Origin: Acidobacteriaceae bacterium
Lineage (GTDB): Bacteria; Acidobacteriota; Terriglobia; Bryobacterales; Bryobacteraceae
Assembly: GCA_019245255.1 (NCBI GenBank)
Contig: JAFARV010000254.1
Location: forward strand, 1-9,767
Length of the DNA: 9,767 bases
Direction of reading: 5' to 3'
The notes under the pieces are model-generated. The model was given only the letters and a program-made list of their open reading frames with translations. It was not told the origin of the DNA and did not search any database. Below are positions 1 through 7,215 of this stretch, one piece after another; the stretch's first letter is position 1; each line of letters opens with the position of its first letter. The translations under genes were made by a program, and so were the position numbers.

Positions 1-181
1 AATCGCGGGCCTGGTCCTCATCGGGCTCGTGATCATCAAACTGTATCTCTTCGATGTCTGGCTACTGAATCGCGTTTATCGGATCTCCGCGTTCGTGGCG
101 CTTGGAGCACTTCTGCTGATAACTTCATTTCTGTATTCGCGATACCGCCATACGGTCGAGAGTTTATGGAAAAAGTCGTGA
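1..181 (+). CDS. DUF2339-type polytopic membrane protein, C-terminal fragment
   Basis: Only the last 59 codons are in the window (in frame from base 2, stop TGA at 179-181). The fragment has a hydrophobic segment (residues about 1-14), then the stretch DVWLLNRVYR, a second hydrophobic segment (about residues 29-46) and a basic tail ending SLWKKS. A short loop with LNRVYRI followed by a final helix and a YSRYR-like basic end resembles the C-terminus of DUF2339 predicted inner-membrane proteins, which carry many helices. The gene overlaps the next one by 16 nt (166-181), which suggests co-transcription and translational coupling. The downstream neighbour is of DUF3999 type, a known companion of DUF2339 and the main support for this call. 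Function is unknown in the family. Confidence 0.7.
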   Translation, partial: IAGLVLIGLVIIKLYLFDVWLLNRVYRISAFVALGALLLITSFLYSRYRHTVESLWKKS

Positions 182-1389
182 AGCTGGCCGTGCTATTGCT
201 GCTCGCCTGTCCAGCCATGTGGGCCGATTTCGCGCCTCAAGCATGGCAGTATCGGACCCCTATCGAGATCAAGAACAATGCATCGGTATCGAGTTTCGTG
301 ATCAACCGAGATGTCTACGCTCATTCGCGCGCCCATCTCGACGATCTGCGGATCGTTCGCGCTGGATCGGAAATACCGTATCACTTGGTGGTCCTGTCAG
401 GCCGGCACGAAGATGTGGACTTCCAACCGGTTTTGCTCGACGACGCTGTCGTTCCCGGCGCGGGACTTCAAGTTGTCCTTGATGCCGATCAGCATCGGCA
501 GCATAACCGGCTGCTGATCGAGACCAGCCAGCAAAACTTCGTACGTTCGGTCAACATCGAAACCAGCGATGACAGACGGCATTGGGCGACGGTGCTCAAG
601 GATGGGATTATCTTCGATGTTTCGCGGCTCCATCAGTCGGAACAGAGTCTGGCGCTCGATTACCCGCTGTCGACGCGCCGCTATGTCCGTATCACGATTC
701 CCAACGTTGCGGATCCTGCATTCATACGTTCGGCATGGCTGACCTATCATGCGGAAACGCCGCCCTCCCGCGAAACGCTCGCGAGTCTAACGCCGAAAGT
801 GACCCTAGACGAAGAGAGCAAGACGACCAGTCTGATCTGCGACACCGGCTCGGCCTACATTCCGTATAACCGATTGGAGCTTACGGTTGATCCCGGGCTG
901 TTTATGCGAACCGCCGAAGTGTTCGTCAGCACAAACGGAACCGATTGGACCTGGGCGGGCGCTGGAGTAATCTCGCGAACCCAAGCTCGCGCGCAACTCT
1001 CAATCGATCTGTCCGAGCAATGGAGCCGCTGGCTCAAAATCGATATTGCGAACGCCGACAATGCGCCGCTCCGAGTTCGCGCCGTGCAGCTTAGCGCTTT
1101 CAGGCGGATTGTGAGATTCCCATCGCAAATGCCGGGAGCATATTGGCTTTACTCCGGAAACTCGCAGGCGCGTCCGCCATCTTACGACTTCGCACAAATC
1201 GCAGAGAATCAGCCTGCTACCGACGCAATCTCAGGCGCTGCGCAATCGAACAGCGAGTACCAGCCGCCGCGCCAGCGCCTGCCGTGGACAGACCGAAATC
1301 CCATGCTTCTGAATGGAGCCCTGATCGCAGTCGCTGTCGTGATGGCGGCGATCATTTTCAAAATGTTCACGCGCGTGAAGGCCATGTGA
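166..1389 (+). CDS. DUF3999-type exported protein with C-terminal membrane anchor
   Basis: The protein has 407 residues. Residues 1-20 form a signal peptide (hydrophobic LAVLLLLAC, cleavage likely after AMWA). The mature N-terminus has WQYRTPIEI and then a beta-rich body. Two stretches (about 120-195 and 230-315) read like discoidin/sugar-binding-type beta sandwiches, with phrases such as RYVRITIPNV and RWLKIDIANA. A single helix at about 379-399 is followed by a short basic tail, so the bulk should face the periplasm while anchored in the inner membrane. This layout and the adjacent DUF2339 gene fit DUF3999. The ATG lies inside the upstream gene (16-nt overlap), with a GAGAG Shine-Dalgarno-like stretch just upstream. 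The gene converges on the S41-like gene with only 14 nt between the stop codons. No enzymatic motif is visible and the biological role is unknown. Confidence 0.72.
   Translation: MEKVVKLAVLLLLACPAMWADFAPQAWQYRTPIEIKNNASVSSFVINRDVYAHSRAHLDDLRIVRAGSEIPYHLVVLSGRHEDVDFQPVLLDDAVVPGAGLQVVLDADQHRQHNRLLIETSQQNFVRSVNIETSDDRRHWATVLKDGIIFDVSRLHQSEQSLALDYPLSTRRYVRITIPNVADPAFIRSAWLTYHAETPPSRETLASLTPKVTLDEESKTTSLICDTGSAYIPYNRLELTVDPGLFMRTAEVFVSTNGTDWTWAGAGVISRTQARAQLSIDLSEQWSRWLKIDIANADNAPLRVRAVQLSAFRRIVRFPSQMPGAYWLYSGNSQARPPSYDFAQIAENQPATDAISGAAQSNSEYQPPRQRLPWTDRNPMLLNGALIAVAVVMAAIIFKMFTRVKAM
1366..1379 (-). terminator. Perfect 14-bp palindrome, possible terminator of the convergent operon
   Basis: TTCACGCGCGTGAA is a perfect palindrome within the last codons of the DUF3999-type gene. 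Read on the minus strand it lies about 25 nt past the S41-like stop codon and is followed by CATTTTG, a short T-rich run. It could form a five-pair stem with a GCGC tetraloop and act as a weak intrinsic terminator for the minus-strand operon. The T tract is poor, so termination may instead be Rho-dependent or absent. Confidence 0.25.
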
Positions 1390-1403
1390 ATCCTCGACAC
1401 GCA

Positions 1404-3116
1404 TTACCGCGACAAATACTCGACTGCTTTCTCCAATACGACATCGCGATCGGCACGGATATCCGCTAATTCAGGATGAACGGCAATGGTGGGCTCCAGG
1501 CCGACGCGCTGAAGTTTTCCCGTGTTCGCGTGGCGCACGTCTGTCGATGAGAATGTGACCGTGATGCCCCCGGGTAACACCAGGCTGCTGATCTCGCCGT
1601 AAGCTCCTGCGCTGTTGCTTCCGATAAAGGCCGTTTTGTTCGTCGCTTCAAGCAGCAGGCCGAGCAGTTCCGCTTCGCCAATGGTCCGCTCGTCGATCAG
1701 CATGACTGTTTTCCCCTTAAATATTGGCCCTGCGGATTTCGGCACAGCCTCCACTGAAAAGAAACTGTTGGTCCCGGTCAAGAAACTACGCGCCGGCGGA
1801 TCGGGCGACATCACAACCGGTCCCGTCAAAATCGCCCCGGCAGTATCGGGCTCCTGCGAGAAGTGAGAGGCGATTCTTCGCGCATCGGCGCGCAGTGGTC
1901 CACGCGCATCGAAAATGATCCCGGTTGCATCACTCGATGTTTCGAGCACGCTATCTACATTGCTGTCGATCACCGCCTGGAGATTGACGTACGCGATCCC
2001 TTTGCCAAGCTTCTTGGTCACTGCAGCTGGTTCGCGCTGAACGCTCTGGCGTTGCAGCTTCACGTCTTGTGTGGCGCCGTCACCATGACGGACCGTGAGT
2101 TGGGCGTCGGAATCCGGCGCACCGTTCAGAATCCTGTGCATTACCAGATCGGATAAGGACTGGTGCGTGGAGGCATCGAGGTACACCGCTTCCCGATTAA
2201 TGCGAGCAACAATTTCTTCGCCATCAACACGCGTCACGATGTCGCCGATCTGAATGCCCTTCTGACGCGCCTCGTCGCTGAAGATCGCCGTGACCAGCGG
2301 CTTTTTGTCGATCAGCATTAACTGCAAAGGGACTGCCGCCGTCCCGAAGTAGTTGTCGAGTATGGAACTGCTTGCCTGCGCATTGGAATCGCAGAGCTTT
2401 GTCACCGCGTCGGCAACTGCCAGGTGATACTCACGTGCGTCCTTGGCGGCGATGAACTTCGTCAGGAAGTCGGCGACATCGTCATCCCAGTCGTCGTCCA
2501 TCAGATCGCGATAGGCAAAGAAGTAGTGCACTGCGCCCCAGAGCTTGTATGCCGAAAGAATGCGAAGCTCCGTCGGCGGATACGGCAGATTCGCATATGT
2601 CGCATCTGGTTGAGGATCAGGTACGACTGGTAGCTGCGCCCTGACAGGTTCGGAAAGTGGAACTTCGGCGTGGGCTCCTGGTCCCAACTCAAGGGTCAGC
2701 AGGGGTGTTGCGTTCGGGACGGTCATGAATCCCGAACGATCGATCTTGAAGTGAACCCAAGTCCGCTGGGGACCGGATGTGGCGGGAATTGGCGGCAGCG
2801 CACTGGTAAGCCCGCGAACGGCGTCCTGATATTCAGCGGCGGTTTTCGCCGCGCGAATCTTTGGAAGCGCATCCATCAGCGCCTTGTCCCAGTCGATATC
2901 CCGCCGGTAAGCAAGATACGGGTGGAAATACTTGACCGTTACCCAGAGTTTGCCGACAGCGATCAGTCTTTGCTGGTCACTAGAGAGGTCGACCGCGCTC
3001 GCAACCGCCGCGAATACCAGAAGTAGCGGCCCGAAGTTACTGAACCGGCGGCCCGACCGTGAGTTCGTTCTCGACTTCTTTGACGCCCTTGACCTTCTTG
3101 GCCAGTTTGCTAGCAC
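1404..3116 (-). CDS. Exported PDZ / S41-like protein, probably lacking the catalytic serine
   Basis: The protein has 570 residues from GTG at 3116, the only ordinary start codon available before the signal-like segment (residues 29-42, ending AVASAV). Residues 50-107 and 187-246 are two related helical units (GKLWVTVKYFHP and YKLWGAVHYFFA), each resembling the S41 N-terminal domain. A PDZ-like region follows (about 262-356, with GIQIGDIVTRVDGEEI), then the S41 fold (about 369-569, with LPGGITV and GLEPTIAV). S41 enzymes of this type have Ser before xAE in the block after VMLIDE. Here the block reads TIGEAE, with Gly480 (codon GGC) at the nucleophile position, and no Lys sits about 25 residues later. 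I infer a catalytically inactive or strongly altered protein acting in the periplasm by binding. It is last in the operon and overlaps the BON gene by 80 nt. An AAGG motif lies 9 nt before the GTG. Confidence 0.78.
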   Translation of the reverse strand: MLANWPRRSRASKKSRTNSRSGRRFSNFGPLLLVFAAVASAVDLSSDQQRLIAVGKLWVTVKYFHPYLAYRRDIDWDKALMDALPKIRAAKTAAEYQDAVRGLTSALPPIPATSGPQRTWVHFKIDRSGFMTVPNATPLLTLELGPGAHAEVPLSEPVRAQLPVVPDPQPDATYANLPYPPTELRILSAYKLWGAVHYFFAYRDLMDDDWDDDVADFLTKFIAAKDAREYHLAVADAVTKLCDSNAQASSSILDNYFGTAAVPLQLMLIDKKPLVTAIFSDEARQKGIQIGDIVTRVDGEEIVARINREAVYLDASTHQSLSDLVMHRILNGAPDSDAQLTVRHGDGATQDVKLQRQSVQREPAAVTKKLGKGIAYVNLQAVIDSNVDSVLETSSDATGIIFDARGPLRADARRIASHFSQEPDTAGAILTGPVVMSPDPPARSFLTGTNSFFSVEAVPKSAGPIFKGKTVMLIDERTIGEAELLGLLLEATNKTAFIGSNSAGAYGEISSLVLPGGITVTFSSTDVRHANTGKLQRVGLEPTIAVHPELADIRADRDVVLEKAVEYLSR

Positions 3117-3330
3117 GATTTTTCGCCTTATCCGTGTCGACGCGGCCTTTCAAGGTCACAACACCATCTTTGACGGTCACATCAAGTCCGATACCGCCCT
3201 TTACATCGGGATCGCTGGTGAGCTTGATGCGGACCTGGTCGTAGATGCGATCGTCCGACTTCTGATCCGCCACCAACAACTGCGTAGAAGCGGCCGCAAC
3301 CAGGGCGATCAAGGCAAGGAAGCGTTTCAT
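3037..3330 (-). CDS. Small exported BON-domain protein
   Basis: The protein has 97 residues: a signal peptide (residues 1-21, basic MKR followed by a hydrophobic core, cleavage likely near LLVA) and a single BON domain filling the rest. The BON signature is visible as DDRIYDQVRIKL, a predicted strand GLDVTVKDGVVTLKGRV around the conserved Gly, and VKGVKEVENELTV at the end. BON domains occur in OsmY, in secretins and in channel proteins and are thought to bind phospholipid or other envelope partners. A one-domain version is shorter than OsmY, which has two. Its ATG overlaps the era stop codon (ATGA, 4 nt), so it is translated with the operon. Its 3' end overlaps the S41-like gene in another frame. 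I expect a periplasmic envelope-stress or adaptor role, but the sequence does not reveal the partner. Confidence 0.85.
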   Translation of the reverse strand: MKRFLALIALVAAASTQLLVADQKSDDRIYDQVRIKLTSDPDVKGGIGLDVTVKDGVVTLKGRVDTDKAKNRASKLAKKVKGVKEVENELTVGPPVQ

Positions 3331-4241
3331 TTATCTTCTGAGCCTAGCATCGAACGCCAGTCGACAGCATGCAGGAAGGACGGGTCTTCGCGCCAGTCTG
3401 GTTTCACTTTTACGAAGAGAGAAAGAAAGACTTTCCGCTCCAGCCTGCGTTCAAGCTCCTGCCGTGCCTCGGAACCGATCTTTTTTAGCGTCTGGCCCTT
3501 TGCTCCGATCAGGATCACCTTCTGCCCGGGACGCTCGACGTGAATCGTGGCGGCGATTTTCACGAGTTTCGGACCCTCTTCCCATTGGTCAATGAGAACG
3601 GCGACGGCATGGGGGACTTCCTGGCGAGCGGTAAACAGAATGCGCTCGCGAATGATCTCCGCCGCGATGAAGCGCATCGGTTGATCGGTGAGGTAGTCAT
3701 TCGGGAACAGAGGTGGCCCCTCCGGCAGATGCGAGATGACGACTCGTTTCAATTCCTCGATGCCGTCCCGCTTGCGCGCCGAGACCGGAACTGTATCCGC
3801 GAACGGCCAAATCTTCAAATAAGTCTCGGTCAAGGGCAGCAGCAGCCGCTTGTCTTCCACCAGATCGACCTTGTTCAAGACGAGAATTACTTTGCCGGCC
3901 TTCGTCACGGCGCCGATTGCCTGCTCGTCCTGTTCCGTAACCGGCCGGGCCGCATCAGTCACGTACAAAACCAGATCGACCTGCTCGAGCGCTCCCCGAA
4001 CGGTGTCCATCATGCGTTTGTTAAACAGACTGTCGGATTTGTGGATCCCGGGTGTGTCTACGAACACAATCTGGGCGGCCGGAGTGGTCACAACCCCCTT
4101 AATGGCGCTGCGTGTCGTTTGGGGCTGGTGCGCTGTGATCGCGACTTTTTCGCCCACCAGCGCATTCAAGAGGGTGGATTTGCCGGCGTTCGGGCGTCCC
4201 GTAATAGAAACGAAGCCTGCGCAGTGAGCTTCGCCGCTCAC
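3327..4241 (-). CDS. era: GTPase Era, 30S ribosome assembly
   Basis: The protein has 304 residues, the normal length for Era. The N-terminal GTPase domain shows G1 GRPNAGKS (15-22), a G2 region with QTTR (41-44), G3 DTPG (62-65), G4 NKVD (123-126) and G5 SAR (154-156). The C-terminal type II KH domain has VILIGAKGQTLKKIG (242-256). Era binds the 3' end of 16S rRNA and checks late 30S maturation at the membrane-associated ribosome pool, with GTP hydrolysis driving release. The start is GTG, overlapping the CNNM gene stop as GTGA, with GGAAG about 7 nt upstream. Its stop overlaps the BON gene start as ATGA. Placement in an operon with ybeY, which also acts on 16S rRNA 3' processing, is typical and functionally coherent. 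No key residue is missing. Confidence 0.96.
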   Translation of the reverse strand: MSGEAHCAGFVSITGRPNAGKSTLLNALVGEKVAITAHQPQTTRSAIKGVVTTPAAQIVFVDTPGIHKSDSLFNKRMMDTVRGALEQVDLVLYVTDAARPVTEQDEQAIGAVTKAGKVILVLNKVDLVEDKRLLLPLTETYLKIWPFADTVPVSARKRDGIEELKRVVISHLPEGPPLFPNDYLTDQPMRFIAAEIIRERILFTARQEVPHAVAVLIDQWEEGPKLVKIAATIHVERPGQKVILIGAKGQTLKKIGSEARQELERRLERKVFLSLFVKVKPDWREDPSFLHAVDWRSMLGSEDK

Positions 4242-5512
4242 GTGCCTGCTTCCACGGCGGATACGGTCTCGACGCGCGAGATCCGAACCTCTTCCACGCG
4301 GCGGCCGTTTGCAGCCAGCACGTCGAAGCGGACGCCATCCCGTTCCACAAACTCACCGGGTTGCGGAACATGGCCGAGCCACTCCGTGATCAAGCCACCG
4401 ACGGTTGTTGATTCAGTACCGTTACCAGGGCGGAAGTTAAAGAGATCATGCAAACGGTCGAGATCCAGATTTCCCGGCGCAACGAACACCGTCTCAGATT
4501 CCTGCCGCACATCTCGCTCCGGCTCGTGCTCGTCGCGGATTTCGCCCAGGATTTCCTCCACCAGGTCTTCCATCGTGACCAATCCGGCCGTGTTGCCGTA
4601 TTCGTCGATGACGATCACGACATGCGTACTCTCGCGTTGCATCTCCCGAAGCAGATCCGTCACGGGCTTCGTTTCGGGCACCAGCATAATCGGCCGGATG
4701 AGATCCTGAAGCGATTTCGTCTGCCGTTCCTCGGCATCGAGTTCAAAAATGTCGCGGACGTGCACGAACCCGATTACGGTATCGATATTGTTCTGGTAAA
4801 CGGGAATCCGTGAGTATTGCTCGTGAATAACAAGTTGCCGCAGATCCTCGACCGACGCCGTTGCTGCGATTGCGACGATATTGGGACGCGGCGTCATCAC
4901 CTCGCGCACGCTCTTATCCCCGAATGCCACGACGGAGTGGATCAACTTGCGATCCTCTTCTTCGAGAATGCCCTCTTCCGCACCGGCCGTAATTAGCGCT
5001 TCTATGTTTTCAACCGAATCCGCCGCGACGGCTTCCGTGCGTGTCTCCTTGTCAAATTCGAGCAGTGATTGAAACGCCCGCACCAGCACAGCGAGCGGCC
5101 GCGCCATCACGGCGAGAACTTTGATCACCGGCAGCCAGCGCAACATCCAAAGCCCTTTGGTCCGGCGATACAGGAACGCGGGCACAAAGTATGTCGAGAG
5201 CAGCATGGCAGCGGTCGCAAGGCAAACCGCTTCTAACACGCTTTGCCACTCCGCCGCGCCCGGACGCACCAACGCACAGAGATAGAGAACGCCGGCAGCG
5301 GGAAGCCCCACGTGCTTCAGCAACGAGAATGCGAGCGAGCCGTACTCGTTGTCGAGCCCGAGCTGAGCCGCCAGCGTTTCGCGAAAGTATTCGAGCGAAG
5401 CTGACTCGCGCCGTATGATGCGCAAGGATTCGAGATACAGCAACTGGATGAACGAAACGAAACCGAGCAGGAGCGTGAGGATCAACGCCATTCCGAGACA
5501 GAGCGGCGTCAT
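4238..5512 (-). CDS. CNNM/CBS/CorC-domain membrane protein (hemolysin-C family)
   Basis: The protein has 424 residues from ATG at 5512. That start is supported by GGAGG at 5522-5526 (9-nt spacing) and by an ATGA overlap with ybeY; a longer open frame reaching 5581 would run deep into ybeY. Residues 1-150 are membrane-associated, with hydrophobic segments near 5-28, 62-82, 91-117 and 126-146 (a CNNM/DUF21-like region, divergent). The CBS pair spans about 203-325, with REVMTPRPNIVAI at the start and VIDEYGNTAGLVTMEDLVEEI near the end. A CorC_HlyC domain follows (about 340-413). Family members are linked to Mg2+/Co2+ efflux or resistance and bind adenine nucleotides through the CBS pair. The E. 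coli ybeZ-ybeY-ybeX cluster carries a soluble relative in the same place. Transport activity here is an inference, since the usual small-residue/acidic motif of the first helix is not evident. Confidence 0.85.
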   Translation of the reverse strand: MTPLCLGMALILTLLLGFVSFIQLLYLESLRIIRRESASLEYFRETLAAQLGLDNEYGSLAFSLLKHVGLPAAGVLYLCALVRPGAAEWQSVLEAVCLATAAMLLSTYFVPAFLYRRTKGLWMLRWLPVIKVLAVMARPLAVLVRAFQSLLEFDKETRTEAVAADSVENIEALITAGAEEGILEEEDRKLIHSVVAFGDKSVREVMTPRPNIVAIAATASVEDLRQLVIHEQYSRIPVYQNNIDTVIGFVHVRDIFELDAEERQTKSLQDLIRPIMLVPETKPVTDLLREMQRESTHVVIVIDEYGNTAGLVTMEDLVEEILGEIRDEHEPERDVRQESETVFVAPGNLDLDRLHDLFNFRPGNGTESTTVGGLITEWLGHVPQPGEFVERDGVRFDVLAANGRRVEEVRISRVETVSAVEAGT

Positions 5513-5985
5513 CGCTTGCTGCCTCCGCTTGCAGCCGCGCGGGCGATCAGGGTGCCTGGCAAGTCGAATTCCACTCGCCACTTCTGCTCTGCTCGCTCCA
5601 TCCTGCCGCGGTCGCGTTCGTGATCGAGGCCCGTCAGATGCAAAAGGCCATGCAACATCAACACTCGCATTTCGTCAAGCCGTGAATGCCCGAAATGCTG
5701 CGCTTGCGCTTCGGCGCGCTCGGCTGAAATCGCAAGTTCCCCGAGTTCGCCGTTTCCAGACGAGGGAAACGAAAGCACATCGGTCGGGTAATCATGTCCA
5801 AGAAACTGCAGGTTCAGCCGCTGCAACTGTCTGTCGTTGGTAAACAGGCAGGTAAAGGATCGACCGTCGGCAACGCGCGTCGAGAGATGTTTCGCAAAAT
5901 ACTTCAGTGCACGTTTTTCTTCAGGTGTCAGTCTGAGCTGTTGAGGAATGGCTCTGAACAGCAATGATGGTTCGCCGGGGTCCAT
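5509..5985 (-). CDS. ybeY: YbeY endoribonuclease / rRNA maturation factor
   Basis: The protein has 158 residues, the usual YbeY length. The zinc-binding signature H-x3-H-x5-H is present as H112, H116 and H122 in LHGLLHLTGLDHERD, and the substrate-cleft block PTDVLSFP occupies 67-74. YbeY is a single-strand-specific metallo-endoribonuclease needed for 16S 3' end maturation, 70S quality control and heat tolerance. The E. coli counterpart has Arg59 just before the PTxVLSFP block; here the equivalent position is Leu62 (QFLGHDYPTDV), a change that also occurs in other phyla as far as I recall. The ATG at 5985 follows the phoH stop by 11 nt, and the stop overlaps the CNNM gene start as ATGA, giving tight co-translation with its usual neighbours. 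Confidence 0.96.
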   Translation of the reverse strand: MDPGEPSLLFRAIPQQLRLTPEEKRALKYFAKHLSTRVADGRSFTCLFTNDRQLQRLNLQFLGHDYPTDVLSFPSSGNGELGELAISAERAEAQAQHFGHSRLDEMRVLMLHGLLHLTGLDHERDRGRMERAEQKWRVEFDLPGTLIARAAASGGSKR

Positions 5986-5996
5986 TGTCGATACTC

Positions 5997-7058
5997 TTAC
6001 GCCAGAGACGGGAACTCTGGAATTTCGACGGCCGTGCTAGCCGGAGGCTCCGGGACGGACACCTCGGCCGTGTTATCGCCGAGTTTCAGTGCCAGTTGCC
6101 GCCCGGCGCCGATCATCTCGTTATAGCGGTCGTAAGCCTTCACAATACGCTGTACCAGGCAATGGCGAACAACATCGGTATCGTCAAAGTTGACAAAAGC
6201 GATTCCTTCCACACCGCGCAGCACGTCGACGGCGTTCACCAATCCGCTGCGCTTTCCGGATGGTAAGTCAATTTGCGTCAGGTCACCCGTGACCACCATT
6301 TTGGAATTGAATCCCTGACGCGTGAGGATCATTTTCATCTGCTCGACGCTTGTGTTTTGAGCTTCATCCAGAATAATGAAGCAGTCGTTCAGCGTACGGC
6401 CACGCATGAACGCAAGTGGAGCGATCTCAATCGAATTCCGCTCCAGCAACTTCTCCACCCGCTCAGCATCGATCATGTCGAAGAGAGCGTCGTACAACGG
6501 GCGAAGATAGGGATCCACCTTCTCCTGCAACGTTCCCGGCAGGAAGCCCAGGTGCTCCCCGGCTTCCACCGCCGGGCGCGTCAGCACAATGCGGCTAACG
6601 CGCTTGTTCAAAAATGCCGAGACCGCCATGGCGACGGCCAGATATGTTTTACCGGTCCCGGCCGGTCCAATGCCGAAAGCGAGATCATGATTTTCGATGG
6701 CATCGATATAGCGCCGCTGATTGACAGTCTTTGGCGCCAACACCTTTTTGCCGAATGCCCTCGACTTCCCGCTTTCGACCAGACGCCGTAATGACACGCC
6801 CGGGTCGGCGGTCACCACGCGCATATAGCTGTTTAAATCGCCGTTTGTGAACGCATGCCCCGACTTGACCAGCTCGACGTAGTCCTCAAGAATTCGTTCG
6901 GCCCGGCGAACCTGCTCCTCATCGCCTTCGATTTCGAGCGAATCCCCATCTTTTAGCTGAGTGCGGAGGTTCAGGCATGTTTCCAGGAGCTTTATATTTT
7001 CATCCCTCGTACCAAACAACGATTCAATGCCGCGAGAGATCTGAACAGAAGACTTCAT
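5997..7058 (-). CDS. ybeZ: PhoH-family ATPase (YbeZ type)
   Basis: The protein has 353 residues from ATG at 7058. A TTG immediately upstream at 7061 could also serve, adding one residue. Residues 10-85 form a small N-terminal KH-like module (LEIEGDEEQVRRAERILEDY). The P-loop core has Walker A GPAGTGKT (131-138), Walker B FIILDEAQN (227-235), the sensor-like block VVTGDLTQIDLP (255-266), and conserved PGTLQEKVDPYLRPLYD (174-190). This is the short cytosolic form without a PIN domain. E. coli YbeZ is an ATPase that interacts with YbeY and has been proposed to act in RNA remodelling and rRNA processing. It is first in the operon, and no good Shine-Dalgarno sequence precedes it: the stretch before ATG is T-rich. 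A candidate promoter and a structured leader of about 150-220 nt lie upstream. Confidence 0.95.
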   Translation of the reverse strand: MKSSVQISRGIESLFGTRDENIKLLETCLNLRTQLKDGDSLEIEGDEEQVRRAERILEDYVELVKSGHAFTNGDLNSYMRVVTADPGVSLRRLVESGKSRAFGKKVLAPKTVNQRRYIDAIENHDLAFGIGPAGTGKTYLAVAMAVSAFLNKRVSRIVLTRPAVEAGEHLGFLPGTLQEKVDPYLRPLYDALFDMIDAERVEKLLERNSIEIAPLAFMRGRTLNDCFIILDEAQNTSVEQMKMILTRQGFNSKMVVTGDLTQIDLPSGKRSGLVNAVDVLRGVEGIAFVNFDDTDVVRHCLVQRIVKAYDRYNEMIGAGRQLALKLGDNTAEVSVPEPPASTAVEIPEFPSLA

Positions 7059-7209
7059 CAAAAAAGCGAGTGGATAGAGAGACTAAGCGGGGCGTTTACA
7101 ACGGGGTTGAACGGCATTCCTGTTTTCCGCGCGCGGGAGCCTCGCACATGCGTGCACATAGAGGCGATTTGAACCCACTGGCGCGGACGCCGGAAGCTCA
7201 TTCCCTTAA

Positions 7210-7215
7210 AGTTTA
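7210..7215 (-). promoter_or_regulatory. Possible second promoter of phoH operon (extended -10)
   Basis: On the minus strand TGC precedes TAAACT (7215-7210), an extended -10-like element. No acceptable -35 hexamer lies 16-18 nt upstream. If used, transcripts would start near 7203 and carry a leader of about 145 nt. Confidence 0.25.

Noticed and set aside
3038..3052. Twin-arginine export motif in the S41-like N-terminus (GRRFSNF)
   Set aside because: The residues after RR do not match the RRx-hydrophobic-hydrophobic pattern; this looks like an ordinary hydrophobic signal segment.
3540..4709. 389-codon open frame on the plus strand opposite era and the CNNM gene
   Set aside because: It lies antisense to two clearly coding genes with intact motifs, its translation is Arg/Ser-rich and low in recognisable domains, and such frames are common opposite GC-rich genes.
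5513..5581. N-terminal extension of the CNNM protein by 23 residues
   Set aside because: It would overlap the ybeY 3' end extensively, while ATG 5512 has a GGAGG at ideal spacing, an ATGA junction and begins a hydrophobic helix.
7139..7193. tRNA-like element on the minus strand: a T-loop-like GGGTTCAAATC
   Set aside because: The bases flanking the loop do not form a five-pair T stem, and no acceptor, D or anticodon stems fit around it. No tmRNA start consensus is nearby.
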